A stretch of 64,000 nt of DNA from HXMU1420-2 sp034670145 (GCA_034670145.1 JAXMOA010000009.1:159679-223678); one strand, 5' to 3'; positions 17,239 to 26,553 are shown, numbered from the stretch's first letter. The notes: generated by a model from the sequence alone, not told the origin. Numbers and translations are program-made.

Positions 17239-18486
17239 CTATTGCGCCGCCATCGGACGCCGCGCCAGTTCGCATTGCGTCCACAGCTGCCCCAGCGCGC
17301 CCACCAGATGATCCACATCGGCCAGGCTGTGAACCGGTGACGGCGTAATCCGCAACCGCTCGGTGCCTTTGGGAACCGTCGGATAGTTGATCGGCTGAAT
17401 ATAGACCCCATGATCGCGCAACAGCATATCCGACAGGAACTTGCACTTGTTCGGATCGCCAACGCTCACCGGAATGATATGGCTCGGATTGTCGATATGC
17501 GGCAATCCAATCGCATCCAGACGCCGACGCACCTCGGCCACCCGGGCCTGATGCGCCAACCGCTCCACATTGCTGACCTTCAAATGACGCACGGACGCCG
17601 CAGCCCCGGCGGCCACACAGGGCGGCAGGGCCGTGGTGAAGATGAACCCAGACGCAAAAGAGCGCACAAAATCACACAGCTGCGCCGAGGCCGCAATATA
17701 GCCCCCCATGACACCAAAGGCCTTGCCCAAGGTCCCCTCGATGACCGTCACCCGATCCATCAGACCTTCCCGTTCGGCAATCCCACCACCGCGCGGACCA
17801 TACAGACCAACCGCATGCACCTCGTCCAGATAGGTCATCGCGCCATAGCGATCCGCCAGATCACAGATCTCTGCAATCGGCGCGATGTCTCCATCCATCG
17901 AATAAACGCTCTCAAAGGCTATCAACTTGGGCTGATCAACGGGCAAAGCCGCCAGCTTCGCCTCCAGATCTGCCATGTCGTTATGCGCCCAAATCACCTT
18001 TTGGGCCCGCGAATGGCGGATCCCTTCGATCATAGACGCATGGTTCAACGCATCAGACAACACCACACAATCCGGAATTCGCGCGGCCAAAGTGCCCAGC
18101 CCGGCCCAGTTCGACACATAGCCCGAGGTAAACAGCAACGCCGCCTCCTTGCCATGCAGATCAGCCAGCTCAGCCTCCAGCACAACGTGATCATGGGTCG
18201 TTCCAGAGATATTCCGCGTGCCCCCCGCGCCCGCACCGGTGCGCTGCAACGCATCCTGCATCGCCTCCAGAACCGCAGGATGCTGCCCCATGCCCAGATA
18301 GTCATTGGAGCACCAAACCGTCACCGATCCCGTCACCGACCCCGTCACCGACCCCGATCCCGACCCATTGTGCCACTTCGCCCGCGGAAAAGCCCCCCGC
18401 GCCCGCTCCAACTCGGCAAATTCGCGGTAATTCCCGCTGGCCCGCAGATCATCCAGCTCGGCCTGAAAAAACGATTGGTAGTCCAT
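17239..18486 (-). CDS. hemA: 5-aminolevulinate synthase
   Basis: The 415-residue PLP enzyme condenses glycine and succinyl-CoA to 5-aminolevulinate, the first step of haem synthesis in alphaproteobacteria. Family features are all present: TVWCSNDYLGMGQHP, GTRNISGTTHDH, FESVYSMDGDIAP, YLDEVHAVGLYG, the Lys in VIEGTLGKAFGVMGG and GTERLRITPSPVH. I start at the ATG at 18486, which overlaps the DUF302 stop by one base (TGATG); a preceding TTG is less likely. It sits at the end of the soxBCDEF transcript, consistent with extra haem demand for the Sox cytochromes. A 12-base repeat expands the N-terminal strand loop (GSGS-GSVT-GSVT-GSVT). Confidence 0.93.
   Translation of the reverse strand: MDYQSFFQAELDDLRASGNYREFAELERARGAFPRAKWHNGSGSGSVTGSVTGSVTVWCSNDYLGMGQHPAVLEAMQDALQRTGAGAGGTRNISGTTHDHVVLEAELADLHGKEAALLFTSGYVSNWAGLGTLAARIPDCVVLSDALNHASMIEGIRHSRAQKVIWAHNDMADLEAKLAALPVDQPKLIAFESVYSMDGDIAPIAEICDLADRYGAMTYLDEVHAVGLYGPRGGGIAEREGLMDRVTVIEGTLGKAFGVMGGYIAASAQLCDFVRSFASGFIFTTALPPCVAAGAAASVRHLKVSNVERLAHQARVAEVRRRLDAIGLPHIDNPSHIIPVSVGDPNKCKFLSDMLLRDHGVYIQPINYPTVPKGTERLRITPSPVHSLADVDHLVGALGQLWTQCELARRPMAAQ
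18318..18365 (-). repeat. 12-bp tandem repeat inside hemA
   Basis: Four consecutive 12-base units (starting 18318, 18330, 18342, 18354) are present, the first three of type CCGTCACCGACC and the fourth diverged. On the coding strand they read GSGS-GSVT-GSVT-GSVT just before the conserved VWCSNDYLG of the synthase. Other bacterial ALA synthases that I can recall have only a short linker here, so this is an in-frame expansion. Confidence 0.88.
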
Positions 18487-18917
18487 CAAAAAGCTCCAGC
18501 CTCTGCCACGATCTCTGCCAACAGGTTCTCAACGGGCTGCATCGACCCATCCGGATAATCGCGATGCCCGATGATGACCGAGCCGTCGCGCTGCGCCACA
18601 AAGATGGAATAAGGACAATGCACCAGGTTCATCGGATCCGCCTCCATCACCTGGCGCGACACCACCGCCGAGCAGAAAATGTAGATATCCGCAGCCTCAA
18701 AAATCTGTATCTCGCTGCCCACATCCGCACCGGTCCGGTTCAGCATGTCGCCCACGTGGCTCACATGTTCGATCACCAGACCCCGATCCAAAATGGCGCT
18801 TTCCACGGCAAACCGCGCATCGTCAAATGATCCGTCATAAACCGTGACCAGGACATCCTGTGCACAGACCGGTGTCATTCCCAGACACAATCCCAGCCCC
18901 ATCAACATGGATCGCAT
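18486..18917 (-). CDS. Exported DUF302 protein in the sox-hemA operon
   Basis: The 143-residue protein has a signal peptide (MLMGLGLCLGMTPVCAQ) and a body typical of DUF302: a conserved FDDARFAVESAILDRGLVIEHVSHVGDML start and a LVHCPYSIFVAQRDG strand. I start at 18917, where AAAGGGG lies about four bases upstream; the frame is open further but without support. DUF302 proteins are small periplasmic proteins found in several sulfur-oxidation loci, but no biochemical function is established. It is 48 bases downstream of soxF and translationally coupled to hemA. Confidence 0.85.
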   Translation of the reverse strand: MRSMLMGLGLCLGMTPVCAQDVLVTVYDGSFDDARFAVESAILDRGLVIEHVSHVGDMLNRTGADVGSEIQIFEAADIYIFCSAVVSRQVMEADPMNLVHCPYSIFVAQRDGSVIIGHRDYPDGSMQPVENLLAEIVAEAGAF

Positions 18918-18965
18918 AGCGCCCCTTTCGAACCCCCGGGACAACCGCCCCGGGGGCATTTGAGT

Positions 18966-20231
18966 TTAGCCGAACATGTCAGCCGTGATGCCGGCGTACC
19001 AGCCTTCGGATTCCTCATAGGTGGCTTTCCGCAGATCGGCGCTTTCACCGGTCTTTGAAATGAACCCGTCAACCTTGGCGATCTTCTCGTCCGTGGCCTC
19101 ATAGGTGGCCCCGACTTTCACGCCGTTATCCGTGTCAATCAGCGACCAGCACGTGTTCGAGAACTTGGCCGGGAACACCTTGGATCCGGTCAGCGCGCCA
19201 CGCACCGCATTGGCACAGACCTTGGCCTGGCTATTGGCCGAGAACCCGGATTTCGGCATGTCACCCTGCTGGCTGGCATCGCCCAGAACATGAACATCCG
19301 CATCCATCTTGGAGGACATGTCAGCCGCATTCACCGGCGCCCAATTGCCATCCGTCACACCGGCAATCTCCGCAATCCGTCCCGCCTTCATCGCCGGGAT
19401 CACGTTGCAAACGTCCACTTTGGTTTCTTCGCCATCAATCGTCAGCGTCATCGCTGCCGGATCGACAGAGACATCGCCCCCGCCAAAATCCGCACCGATC
19501 CAATCAACCATCCCGGCATAATTGTCGGCCCATCCCTCCTGGAACAACGCCATCTTCGAAAACTTCGGCTTGGGGTCCGCGACAATGATCTTGGCCGTCG
19601 GATTGTTGTTCTTCAGATAATGCGCGACCATCGACACCCGCTCATAAGGCCCCGGAGGACAACGATACGGGTTCGGAGGTGCGACCATCGCAAATGTCCC
19701 GCCCTCTGGCATGGCCATCAACTGCGCCTTGAGCAGTTCCGTCTGCGAGCCCGCCTTATAGGCATGGGGCATCGCATTCTGCGCATTCAGATCCCAACCC
19801 GCCACAGCGCCTTCGACAAAATCGATGCCAGGGCTCAGGATCAATTTGTCATACGACAGCGACCCGCCTCCGGCCAGCGTCACAACCTTGGCGGCGCGAT
19901 CAACACCAACCGCCCAGTCATGCACCACATTCACGCCACCTGCGGCCAGGTTGCCATAGGTGTGACCGATATCATCAATGGTCTTGAACCCGCCCAGATA
20001 CAGGTTGGAGAAAAAGCAGGTATAATAGGTGCGCGTCGGCTCAACCAACGTCACATCTATCGCACCCTTGCTATCCTTGGTCAGATAACGTGCCGCAGTC
20101 GCACCGCCGGCACCGCCGCCGATCACCACAACCCGTGGCTTGCCATGACCATCCGCCAGCACCCTGGGCGCTGTCAAAGCAACCGAAGCCGCCACAGATG
20201 ACCCCAGGAACGTTCTTCTGTTCACACTCAT
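18966..20231 (-). CDS. soxF: SoxF, sulfide dehydrogenase flavoprotein (FCSD type)
   Basis: The 421-residue periplasmic flavoprotein has a Tat leader (NRRTFLGSSVAASVALTAP) and a Rossmann FAD site VVVIGGGAGGATAARYL. TYYTCFFSNLY contains the Cys that, in flavocytochrome c sulfide dehydrogenases, holds FAD covalently. LILSPGIDF and VHVLGDASQQGDMPKSG are further family landmarks. SoxF pairs with the dihaem cytochrome SoxE and stimulates thiosulfate oxidation. The ATG is eight bases after GGGAGG and 24 bases after soxE, so it belongs to the soxBCDEF transcript. Confidence 0.93.
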   Translation of the reverse strand: MSVNRRTFLGSSVAASVALTAPRVLADGHGKPRVVVIGGGAGGATAARYLTKDSKGAIDVTLVEPTRTYYTCFFSNLYLGGFKTIDDIGHTYGNLAAGGVNVVHDWAVGVDRAAKVVTLAGGGSLSYDKLILSPGIDFVEGAVAGWDLNAQNAMPHAYKAGSQTELLKAQLMAMPEGGTFAMVAPPNPYRCPPGPYERVSMVAHYLKNNNPTAKIIVADPKPKFSKMALFQEGWADNYAGMVDWIGADFGGGDVSVDPAAMTLTIDGEETKVDVCNVIPAMKAGRIAEIAGVTDGNWAPVNAADMSSKMDADVHVLGDASQQGDMPKSGFSANSQAKVCANAVRGALTGSKVFPAKFSNTCWSLIDTDNGVKVGATYEATDEKIAKVDGFISKTGESADLRKATYEESEGWYAGITADMFG

Positions 20232-20255
20232 TATTCATTCCTCCCTTGAACCGCC

Positions 20256-20960
20256 TCAGTTGCCGAGGCTTTTAAAATAGGCCGCCAAAGCGGCTATTTC
20301 GTCATTGGCCAACCGGCCGGTGACCATCTGCATGACCGGGTTGGCCCGGTGCCCTTCTTTGTATGCGTGCATCGCGGTTACGAAATCATCGGTCTCCCAG
20401 CCGACGATCCCCGGGATGCCAGCATTGCCCCCATCTTGCTGGTGGCAAGTCGTGCATTCACTGCCCAAATACGCCCCGTATTCCACATCCCCCTCAATCG
20501 ACAGGATCTCGTCAGAGACAGCAAAACCAGCCGCAACAGGCACCTCCTCCTGCGCAGCGCTCCCTGTCCCCGCCTGCGAAAACGTCGCCAGATAGGCGAT
20601 CACATCCGCCCGATCCGCCGCATCCTTCAGGCCGCGAAAACTCATCTTGGTCTTGGGCACAAAGCCACGCGGATCCGCCAGAAAGGCATCCAGCGCCTCC
20701 TCGGTCCAGGTCAGCCCCGCGTCACCGCGCGCCCGCATGGCGTCCGAATATCTGAACCCCTCCACATGCCCGGCGCGCGCCGACAACAGATCGTTCAGGG
20801 GCGGCCCAACCCGGTTTCGCGCCTCTGGCCCAACCATATGACAGGCCATACATTTCTTATAGACTTTCGCCCCGCGCTCCGGATCTGCCGAGGGTTGCGC
20901 CGCCAAAACGCCCGCAAACCCCACCAGTCCCAGGCTTATCCCGCCAACCCTCTGAAACAT
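20256..20960 (-). CDS. soxE: SoxE, dihaem cytochrome c
   Basis: The 234-residue periplasmic cytochrome has a signal peptide (GGISLGLVGFAGVLAA) and two c-haem sites, CMACH near residue 37 and CTTCH near residue 170. Each half resembles a class I cytochrome c with its distal Met segment (KTKMSFRGL in the first half). I start at 20960, where AGGTGGG lies five bases upstream. SoxE is the electron-accepting partner of SoxF. It lies 22 bases after soxD in the same operon. Confidence 0.92.
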   Translation of the reverse strand: MFQRVGGISLGLVGFAGVLAAQPSADPERGAKVYKKCMACHMVGPEARNRVGPPLNDLLSARAGHVEGFRYSDAMRARGDAGLTWTEEALDAFLADPRGFVPKTKMSFRGLKDAADRADVIAYLATFSQAGTGSAAQEEVPVAAGFAVSDEILSIEGDVEYGAYLGSECTTCHQQDGGNAGIPGIVGWETDDFVTAMHAYKEGHRANPVMQMVTGRLANDEIAALAAYFKSLGN

Positions 20961-20982
20961 CCAACCCACCTGTCCCAAGGCC

Positions 20983-22266
20983 TCATTGTCCAAACGACTT
21001 GAGATAAACGGTGATGGCATCCAGATCCGCCTGCTTCTTCAGCCCGGAAAAGGACATCTTGGTGCCCTTGATGTACGATTTCGGCTTGGACAGGAACGCC
21101 GCCAGCTCGGCCTCGTCCCAAACCCGGCCTTCCTCTTTGGCGGCCACAAATCCCTTGGAATATCTGAACCCCTCCGAAGACCCCATCACACGCCCCATCA
21201 GCGCATTCAGCTGCGGACCACTCTTGTTCTCGGCCCCGTCGCCCACCTGATGACAGGCCTTGCATTTCTTAAAGACCTTCTCACCCGCCGCGATCATCGC
21301 CGGATCCAGCGCACCCGAGGCCGCCGTCTCCTCCGCTGCGGCGTCAGCCCCCTCTGTCGCAGCCGCGGTAAAGGATGGCGCATCTTCCGCCGAGGCGTGA
21401 TTCATCACCGACTCTTCGCCATTCTCCGGCGTCACATCCAGAAACGTCGCCCGCATGGTGATCTCGACACGCTCCTTGCAATTCTCCATGCAAGGCTCTG
21501 TCTGCCACTGGCTGTATTCCAGCTCCGGGCGGTCGTCGACGACAAACCCGGCCGCATTATGCATCTCGACTTCGGTGAAATTCTCGTGGCTCAGCTCGAA
21601 TTCATCATCCACCAGGTCGTTCGAATACAGAATATACGCAACGATGGCATAGGTTTCATCCGCGCTCAGCGTCTGCGCCTCGCCAAATGGCATAGAGCGG
21701 TGGACATAGTCCCAAACCGTCGAAAGATAGGGCCAGTACGACCCGACCGTCTTGACCGGATCCTTATCCGCCAAGGTATCAAACCCACCGGCCAGCACAG
21801 GCCAGTTGTCGACGCCCTCGGCAAAATCCCCGTGGCAGGACGCACATTTATCCGCGAACACCTCTTCCCCGGTAAACACATCCCCCCGCCCTTCAGGCAG
21901 GCCCCGCCCATCCGGCAGAACATCCACATCCCAGGCCGCAATTTCCTCGGGCAACGCCGCGCGCCCAAGCCCCAGACGCCCCTCGGGCAAAGGCGCCGGC
22001 GCGGTCAGGTTCACGCTCATCGCCGCGCGCTCTTGCGCCGCTGCCTGAACTGCGGCCACCTGCTCTTGCAACTCAGCAACCCGCGCAGCCTCCGTTTTGG
22101 CGGCATCCAGAGCGTTCTGCTCATGCGCTTCGACCTGCGCAATCCGGTCATTCAACAGGCTGATCTGCGCCGCGCCCGCATCCCGCTGAGACCAGCCATA
22201 AGCCACACCCAAAACCAGGGTGGCCCCACCCAGCGCCGGAAGAAAAATGTTAGGAGACTTCGACAT
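20983..22266 (-). CDS. soxD: SoxD, dihaem cytochrome c subunit of sulfane dehydrogenase
   Basis: The 427-residue protein has an N-terminal membrane or signal segment (IFLPALGGATLVLGVAYGW), then a short coiled-coil-like stretch rich in Gln, Glu and Ala. The central cytochrome has haem motif CASCHGDF; the C-terminal cytochrome domain has CKACHQVG and a Met segment GTKMSFSGL. With SoxC it oxidises the sulfane sulfur bound to SoxY. The start at 22266 overlaps the end of soxC by 17 bases. A linker rich in Ala, Glu and Thr separates the two haem domains. Confidence 0.94.
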   Translation of the reverse strand: MSKSPNIFLPALGGATLVLGVAYGWSQRDAGAAQISLLNDRIAQVEAHEQNALDAAKTEAARVAELQEQVAAVQAAAQERAAMSVNLTAPAPLPEGRLGLGRAALPEEIAAWDVDVLPDGRGLPEGRGDVFTGEEVFADKCASCHGDFAEGVDNWPVLAGGFDTLADKDPVKTVGSYWPYLSTVWDYVHRSMPFGEAQTLSADETYAIVAYILYSNDLVDDEFELSHENFTEVEMHNAAGFVVDDRPELEYSQWQTEPCMENCKERVEITMRATFLDVTPENGEESVMNHASAEDAPSFTAAATEGADAAAEETAASGALDPAMIAAGEKVFKKCKACHQVGDGAENKSGPQLNALMGRVMGSSEGFRYSKGFVAAKEEGRVWDEAELAAFLSKPKSYIKGTKMSFSGLKKQADLDAITVYLKSFGQ

Positions 22267-23527
22267 TCTCTGCGACCCCTTCCGCATTCACAAACCACGT
22301 TTGGATGCAATTGTTGTGATAGACTGAATTCTCGCCGCGCATCTCGCGCAGCTGTGTCTTGGTTGGTTGCACATAGCCGGTCTCGTCCATGGCCCGGGCC
22401 TGCAACAACATCGGTTCACCGTCCCAATCGGTATCCAGATAGAACCGGGTCAGCGCCTTGGTATCGCCCTGACGCCCCAGCCGCGCAGTTTCCCAACTGA
22501 TCCCGCCATTCTTTGACACATCCACGCGCGTGATCTGACCGTGTCCCGACCAGGCCAGACCGGAAATCACCATCGGCCCGGGCCCATGCTGGATCGGCGA
22601 TTGAGGACTAGGAGAGGTGATCACCGATTTCGCATCCATGACCCAGGTCCACTTGCGCGCGGTCCCATCCTCATAGACATCCGTGTACTTAGAGGTCTCC
22701 TCACGGCTCTCCACCGCCCGATCGACCACCTCGATCCGGCGCAGCCACTTGATCCACATGTTGCCTTCCCAGCCCGGAACAACCAGACGCACGGGATAGC
22801 CATGCTCCATCCTCAGCGCCTCGCCATTGGCCTTGAAGGCAACCAACACATCGTCCAGCGCCTTCTCCATCGGGATCGAACGCCCATTCGAAGACGCATC
22901 CGCCCCCTCGACATAGACCCATTTGTCCGCTGAAATATCGGCACCCGCCTCGGCCAGCAGGCTGCGCAACGGCACGCCTGTGTATTCCATGTTGTGAATC
23001 ATGCCGTGGGTGAATTGCACACCATTCAACTGCGCCCCGGCCCATTCCATGCCGGTATTGGCCGCGCATTCACAGAAATAGACATGGTTCTCGCGCGGGA
23101 ACCGCTCTAGATCCTGATAGCTCAGCACCAAAGGCTCATCGACCAACCCGTTGATCATCAACCGGAAGTCCTGTTTGGACAGCTCGATCGCGCCCGAATG
23201 ATGACGCTCGAACGCACAGCCCTGCGGCGTGATCGTGCCATCCAGCGCATGAATAGGCGTAAAGTTGATCGAGGAAATCGGCGAGGCCGTCAGCCACTCC
23301 ACATTGCGCCGCACCACGTCCTTTTCGAAATGAATCGGCAGCCCATAAGGCGTCTCATCCACGCCGACGCCGGTATATGACGCCCAATCCTGAACATCGG
23401 TGATCAGCGGATCAGGCCCGCTCGCCCCTGCTCCGGTTGCCATCGTCCCGGTCGCAACGGTCCCGGCAGCCACCGCGGCGCTGCTTCTCAGAAACGCGCG
23501 GCGGGAGGGTTTGAATGTATCATCCAT
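22250..23527 (-). CDS. soxC: SoxC, molybdenum sulfane dehydrogenase subunit
   Basis: The 425-residue protein belongs to the sulfite oxidase family. A Tat leader (SRRAFLRSSAAVAAG) is followed by the molybdopterin core, whose FCECAANTGMEW segment contains the molybdenum-ligand Cys. The WIKWLRRIEVVDR segment leads into the C-terminal dimerisation domain. With SoxD it removes six electrons from the SoxY-bound sulfane. The leader contains an imperfect 15-base repeat coding GTVAT-GTMAT. The ATG follows GGAG by eight bases. Confidence 0.95.
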   Translation of the reverse strand: MDDTFKPSRRAFLRSSAAVAAGTVATGTMATGAGASGPDPLITDVQDWASYTGVGVDETPYGLPIHFEKDVVRRNVEWLTASPISSINFTPIHALDGTITPQGCAFERHHSGAIELSKQDFRLMINGLVDEPLVLSYQDLERFPRENHVYFCECAANTGMEWAGAQLNGVQFTHGMIHNMEYTGVPLRSLLAEAGADISADKWVYVEGADASSNGRSIPMEKALDDVLVAFKANGEALRMEHGYPVRLVVPGWEGNMWIKWLRRIEVVDRAVESREETSKYTDVYEDGTARKWTWVMDAKSVITSPSPQSPIQHGPGPMVISGLAWSGHGQITRVDVSKNGGISWETARLGRQGDTKALTRFYLDTDWDGEPMLLQARAMDETGYVQPTKTQLREMRGENSVYHNNCIQTWFVNAEGVAENVEVS

Positions 23528-23550
23528 ATCTCGTGCTCCACGAAATCCAG

Positions 23551-25248
23551 TTAGAGTCCAACAATTTCAACGCTTGTGTTCGGCTCCACCGTAATGGTGC
23601 CCACCTTGCGCACATGGCTCTCCACCACGTCCCAGATCTGCGGGCCTTCGGTGTCTTCGTTGACCGAGGCCCACCCGGCCACAACATAGGCCCGCGCCGG
23701 ATCAATCGGCTCACCGGTCTCCAGCAATGTCATGTTGCTGATCCGCTGCCCCTGTGGCTTGGACACATCAATCCGATAGCCCAGACCACCCGTCCGCACC
23801 ATGTCACCGCCCTGCTGATAGTAAGGGTCCGGGTTAAAGATGTTGTCGGCCACATCCTCCAGAACCACCTTCAGGAACTCGCCCGTCATCTCGGTGCGAT
23901 AGGCCTTGCCGTAGCTCATCGAGGTCACCCCAAACAGGTCCTCCCGCGTGATGTCCTGGCCCGGAACCACCGTCGGCCCCCACCGCACACCGGGGCTCAA
24001 CGCAATCTCGGCGTCCCGTTCAGACAACAAGGCATCACAGATCAGATCATCCCAGGTGCCGTTGAAATTGCCGCGCCGGTACAACAGGCTGTCAGTCTGC
24101 CCGATCACCTCGGACATCTCCTCCAGATACGGTGCGCGCTGCGTGTCGATCAACGCCGCCACCTCGGCGTCCGGCTCGATCACATCCGCAAAGATCGGGA
24201 TCAGCTTGGTCCGATACCCCATCATCTGACCATCGCGAATGTCCAGATCCACCCGGCTGACAAACTTGCCATTTGACCCCGAGGGCAGAATGACCGTCTT
24301 GCCCACCAATACCGGCTCGGGCAGCGCGTCATGTGTGTGCCCCGACAGGATCACATCAATCCCGGGCACCACACTGGCCATCTTCTTGTCCACGTCAAAG
24401 CCATTGTGGCTCAGCACCACGACACATTGCGCGCCCTCGGCCCGGACCTGCTCCACCATGGCCGCCATGTTCTGATCCCGAATGCCAAAGGCATATTCGG
24501 GGAACATCCAGCCCGGATTGGCAATCGGCATATAAGGGAACGCCTGCCCGATCACCGCAATCTTGGTGCCGCCGCGTTCGAACATCTTGTAAGGCGGGAA
24601 CAACTCCGCCGGCTCATCCCATTCCGCATCGAAAATGTTTTGCCCAAGGGCCGCAAACGGCAACCCTTCGACCAGTTCCTGCACCCGATCACTGCCCAGC
24701 GTGAACTCCCAATGAAAGGTCATCGCATCCGGTGCCAGCGCATTCATCACATTCACCATGTCCTGACCCTGGGTCTTGAGGCAGGTATAAGACCCATGCC
24801 ACGTATCCCCACCGTCCAACAGAATGGCGTCCGGGCGATCTGCGCGGATGGCCTTGATGACCGTCGCCATCCGGTCCAGCCCTCCGACCCGGCCATAGGT
24901 CTGCGCCAGAGCCGAAAAGTCACCAGAACTCAGCGCGTAATGAGACGGGCTCTGATCCTCGATCCCATAAAGCGCGCGAAAATCCGCGCCGGTCACATGC
25001 GGCACCGCCCCCTTGTTGGCCCCCACCCCGATGTTCACCGAAGGCTCTCTGAAATAGAGCGGTTTCAACTGCCCATGGATATCCGTGACATGGATCAGCG
25101 AGACATTCCCAAAGGTGTCAAACTCCAGCAACTGATCCTGCGTCAATCGCTGCTGCGCCGCCAGACGCGACCAGTTGCCAAACCCGGACCCACCGACAAT
25201 TGCCGACGCCGCCATACCAACCTGCAAAAAGTCACGCCGCGAGATCAT
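23551..25248 (-). CDS. soxB: SoxB, dimanganese thiosulfohydrolase
   Basis: The 565-residue periplasmic protein has a Tat leader (SRRDFLQVGMAASAIVGG). The 5'-nucleotidase-like metallophosphatase domain is marked by VSLIHVTDIHGQLKP, LLDGGDTWHGSYT, VVLSHNGFDVDK and VILSGHTHDALPEP. The C-terminal nucleotidase-type domain follows. SoxB releases sulfate from SoxY-bound thiosulfate. It has its own promoter region with a near-perfect SoxR-type dyad and leads the soxBCDEF-DUF302-hemA transcript. Confidence 0.96.
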   Translation of the reverse strand: MISRRDFLQVGMAASAIVGGSGFGNWSRLAAQQRLTQDQLLEFDTFGNVSLIHVTDIHGQLKPLYFREPSVNIGVGANKGAVPHVTGADFRALYGIEDQSPSHYALSSGDFSALAQTYGRVGGLDRMATVIKAIRADRPDAILLDGGDTWHGSYTCLKTQGQDMVNVMNALAPDAMTFHWEFTLGSDRVQELVEGLPFAALGQNIFDAEWDEPAELFPPYKMFERGGTKIAVIGQAFPYMPIANPGWMFPEYAFGIRDQNMAAMVEQVRAEGAQCVVVLSHNGFDVDKKMASVVPGIDVILSGHTHDALPEPVLVGKTVILPSGSNGKFVSRVDLDIRDGQMMGYRTKLIPIFADVIEPDAEVAALIDTQRAPYLEEMSEVIGQTDSLLYRRGNFNGTWDDLICDALLSERDAEIALSPGVRWGPTVVPGQDITREDLFGVTSMSYGKAYRTEMTGEFLKVVLEDVADNIFNPDPYYQQGGDMVRTGGLGYRIDVSKPQGQRISNMTLLETGEPIDPARAYVVAGWASVNEDTEGPQIWDVVESHVRKVGTITVEPNTSVEIVGL

Positions 25249-25267
25249 GATGCATACACCCGTTTAT

Positions 25268-25283
25268 ATTCGAATATTTGAAT
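25268..25283. promoter_or_regulatory. Candidate SoxR operator upstream of soxB
   Basis: ATTCGAATATTTGAAT is a 16-base dyad with 14 of 16 symmetric positions, 20 bases before the soxB start codon. On the coding (reverse) strand a TATAAA at 25268-25263 could be the -10 element, so a bound repressor would block the promoter. The 87-base gap to soxA is otherwise empty. Confidence 0.72.
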
Positions 25284-25335
25284 TTATTAGATAAGAGCGT
25301 GACCCCGCAGCCCAAACTGCGGGGTCACGCTTAAC

Positions 25336-26166
25336 TCAGTTGCGAACTGACGGTGTCTCGACCGACAGGCCAGCCCCGCGTGATGCCAGATATAGCTCCA
25401 ACGCCTTGAACTCGTCGCCACCTTCCTTGAAGGGGGTCGCGCGGATGTTCTTCATGCACCCCTTGAAACGCCCATGAATGGAATTCAGCTTGGCATTCTT
25501 CAAACGATAGGTCGGAAACCCGTTGATCTGCCCCTGTGACAGGTGATCCGCACGGATCATGACACCATAGTTGTCCTCGTGGCAGTTCGAACAGGCCATA
25601 TCCAACTGACCGACGCGCGTATAATACAGCTCTTTGCCCTTCTCCCAGAACGGTGCCGCCGCGCCATCAATGGCGACATTCATCGCCATCCCGCGCGATT
25701 GCAGACCGATCAGGGCGGTCATGCTGGTCATCTGCCCGCCCGACCACTTCCAGGGCTCTGCGCCCATGCGCTCGGTCCGGCATTCGTTGACCAGGTTCTC
25801 CATCGAGACCAGCGTGCCATCCTCGACCCGCGGCAGCTGGGTCCGCAACCCGGCAAAATCAGCCACATCTTCATGGCAGGATCCACAGGATTTCCCCTCC
25901 GATCCATCTGCCGTATCCCACAGGTCAACCGCCTGTTCGACAAAGACAAAACCGGGATTGTCGAAATCATCCAGCTCCAGCGCCTGTGTCTCGGACGCCC
26001 GGAAACGCCACCCCGAATACAAAGTGTCGACGTTCTCCATATGCGCCGGCGCAGCCACTTCGGTCACCATGGTCTGCCCATCGATAACTAAGGTGGCGTC
26101 GTCCTGGGCAAAGGCCCCGCCGGCCAGCACCGTCAAGGCAGCCGTAATCCACGGTTTGATGGTCAT
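25336..26166 (-). CDS. soxA: SoxA, dihaem c-type cytochrome subunit of SoxAX
   Basis: The 276-residue protein has a signal peptide (ITAALTVLAGGAFAQ), two haem motifs (CGSCHEDV near residue 104, CSNCHEDNYG near residue 205), and the C-terminal CMKNIRATPF segment whose Cys is the thiolate ligand modified to a persulfide in SoxAX enzymes. SoxAX attaches thiosulfate to the SoxY cysteine. The ATG follows GGGAGGA. It is the last gene of soxXYZA and is separated from soxB by a regulated gap. Confidence 0.95.
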   Translation of the reverse strand: MTIKPWITAALTVLAGGAFAQDDATLVIDGQTMVTEVAAPAHMENVDTLYSGWRFRASETQALELDDFDNPGFVFVEQAVDLWDTADGSEGKSCGSCHEDVADFAGLRTQLPRVEDGTLVSMENLVNECRTERMGAEPWKWSGGQMTSMTALIGLQSRGMAMNVAIDGAAAPFWEKGKELYYTRVGQLDMACSNCHEDNYGVMIRADHLSQGQINGFPTYRLKNAKLNSIHGRFKGCMKNIRATPFKEGGDEFKALELYLASRGAGLSVETPSVRN

Positions 26167-26198
26167 TCTGTTCCTCCCGCTTGCGATCCCGCGTTTTC

Positions 26199-26528
26199 TT
26201 ACGAAACGGTGATCTTCTTGCTTGTGTCGTAAACCGACCCGTCATCATCATACCAGGTGAAGGTAAACTCACCGGTTTCCGGCACGATCGCCTCAAACTG
26301 AAAATACGGATTGGTCGAAATCGCAGGCTCCAATGTCACATCAATGACATTCTGGCCGTTAAAACCCGCCGTGAACCGGTTGATGATCGAGCGCGGAATG
26401 AGATTTCCGTCGTCGCCCTTGCGCTGACCGCTTTCCATCTTGTGGCTGATCAACGTTTTGATCGTAATGATATCTCCGGCCGCAGCCGTCTTTGGAACCT
26501 TGACGCGAGGTTTCACACCCGATGCCAT
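26199..26528 (-). CDS. soxZ: SoxZ, sulfur-carrier partner protein
   Basis: The 109-residue protein begins KPRVKVPKTAAAGDIITIKTLISHKMESGQ, the immunoglobulin-like SoxZ start, and ends with TFTWYDDDGSVYDTSK. It forms the SoxYZ heterodimer that carries the substrate in the periplasm without its own export signal, travelling with SoxY. I choose 26528 because GAGGAG lies seven bases upstream; the longer open frame lacks support. It lies between soxY and soxA, 25 bases after soxY. Confidence 0.94.
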   Translation of the reverse strand: MASGVKPRVKVPKTAAAGDIITIKTLISHKMESGQRKGDDGNLIPRSIINRFTAGFNGQNVIDVTLEPAISTNPYFQFEAIVPETGEFTFTWYDDDGSVYDTSKKITVS

Positions 26529-26553
26529 TGTTGTTCTCCTCGTATTGTTTGGA

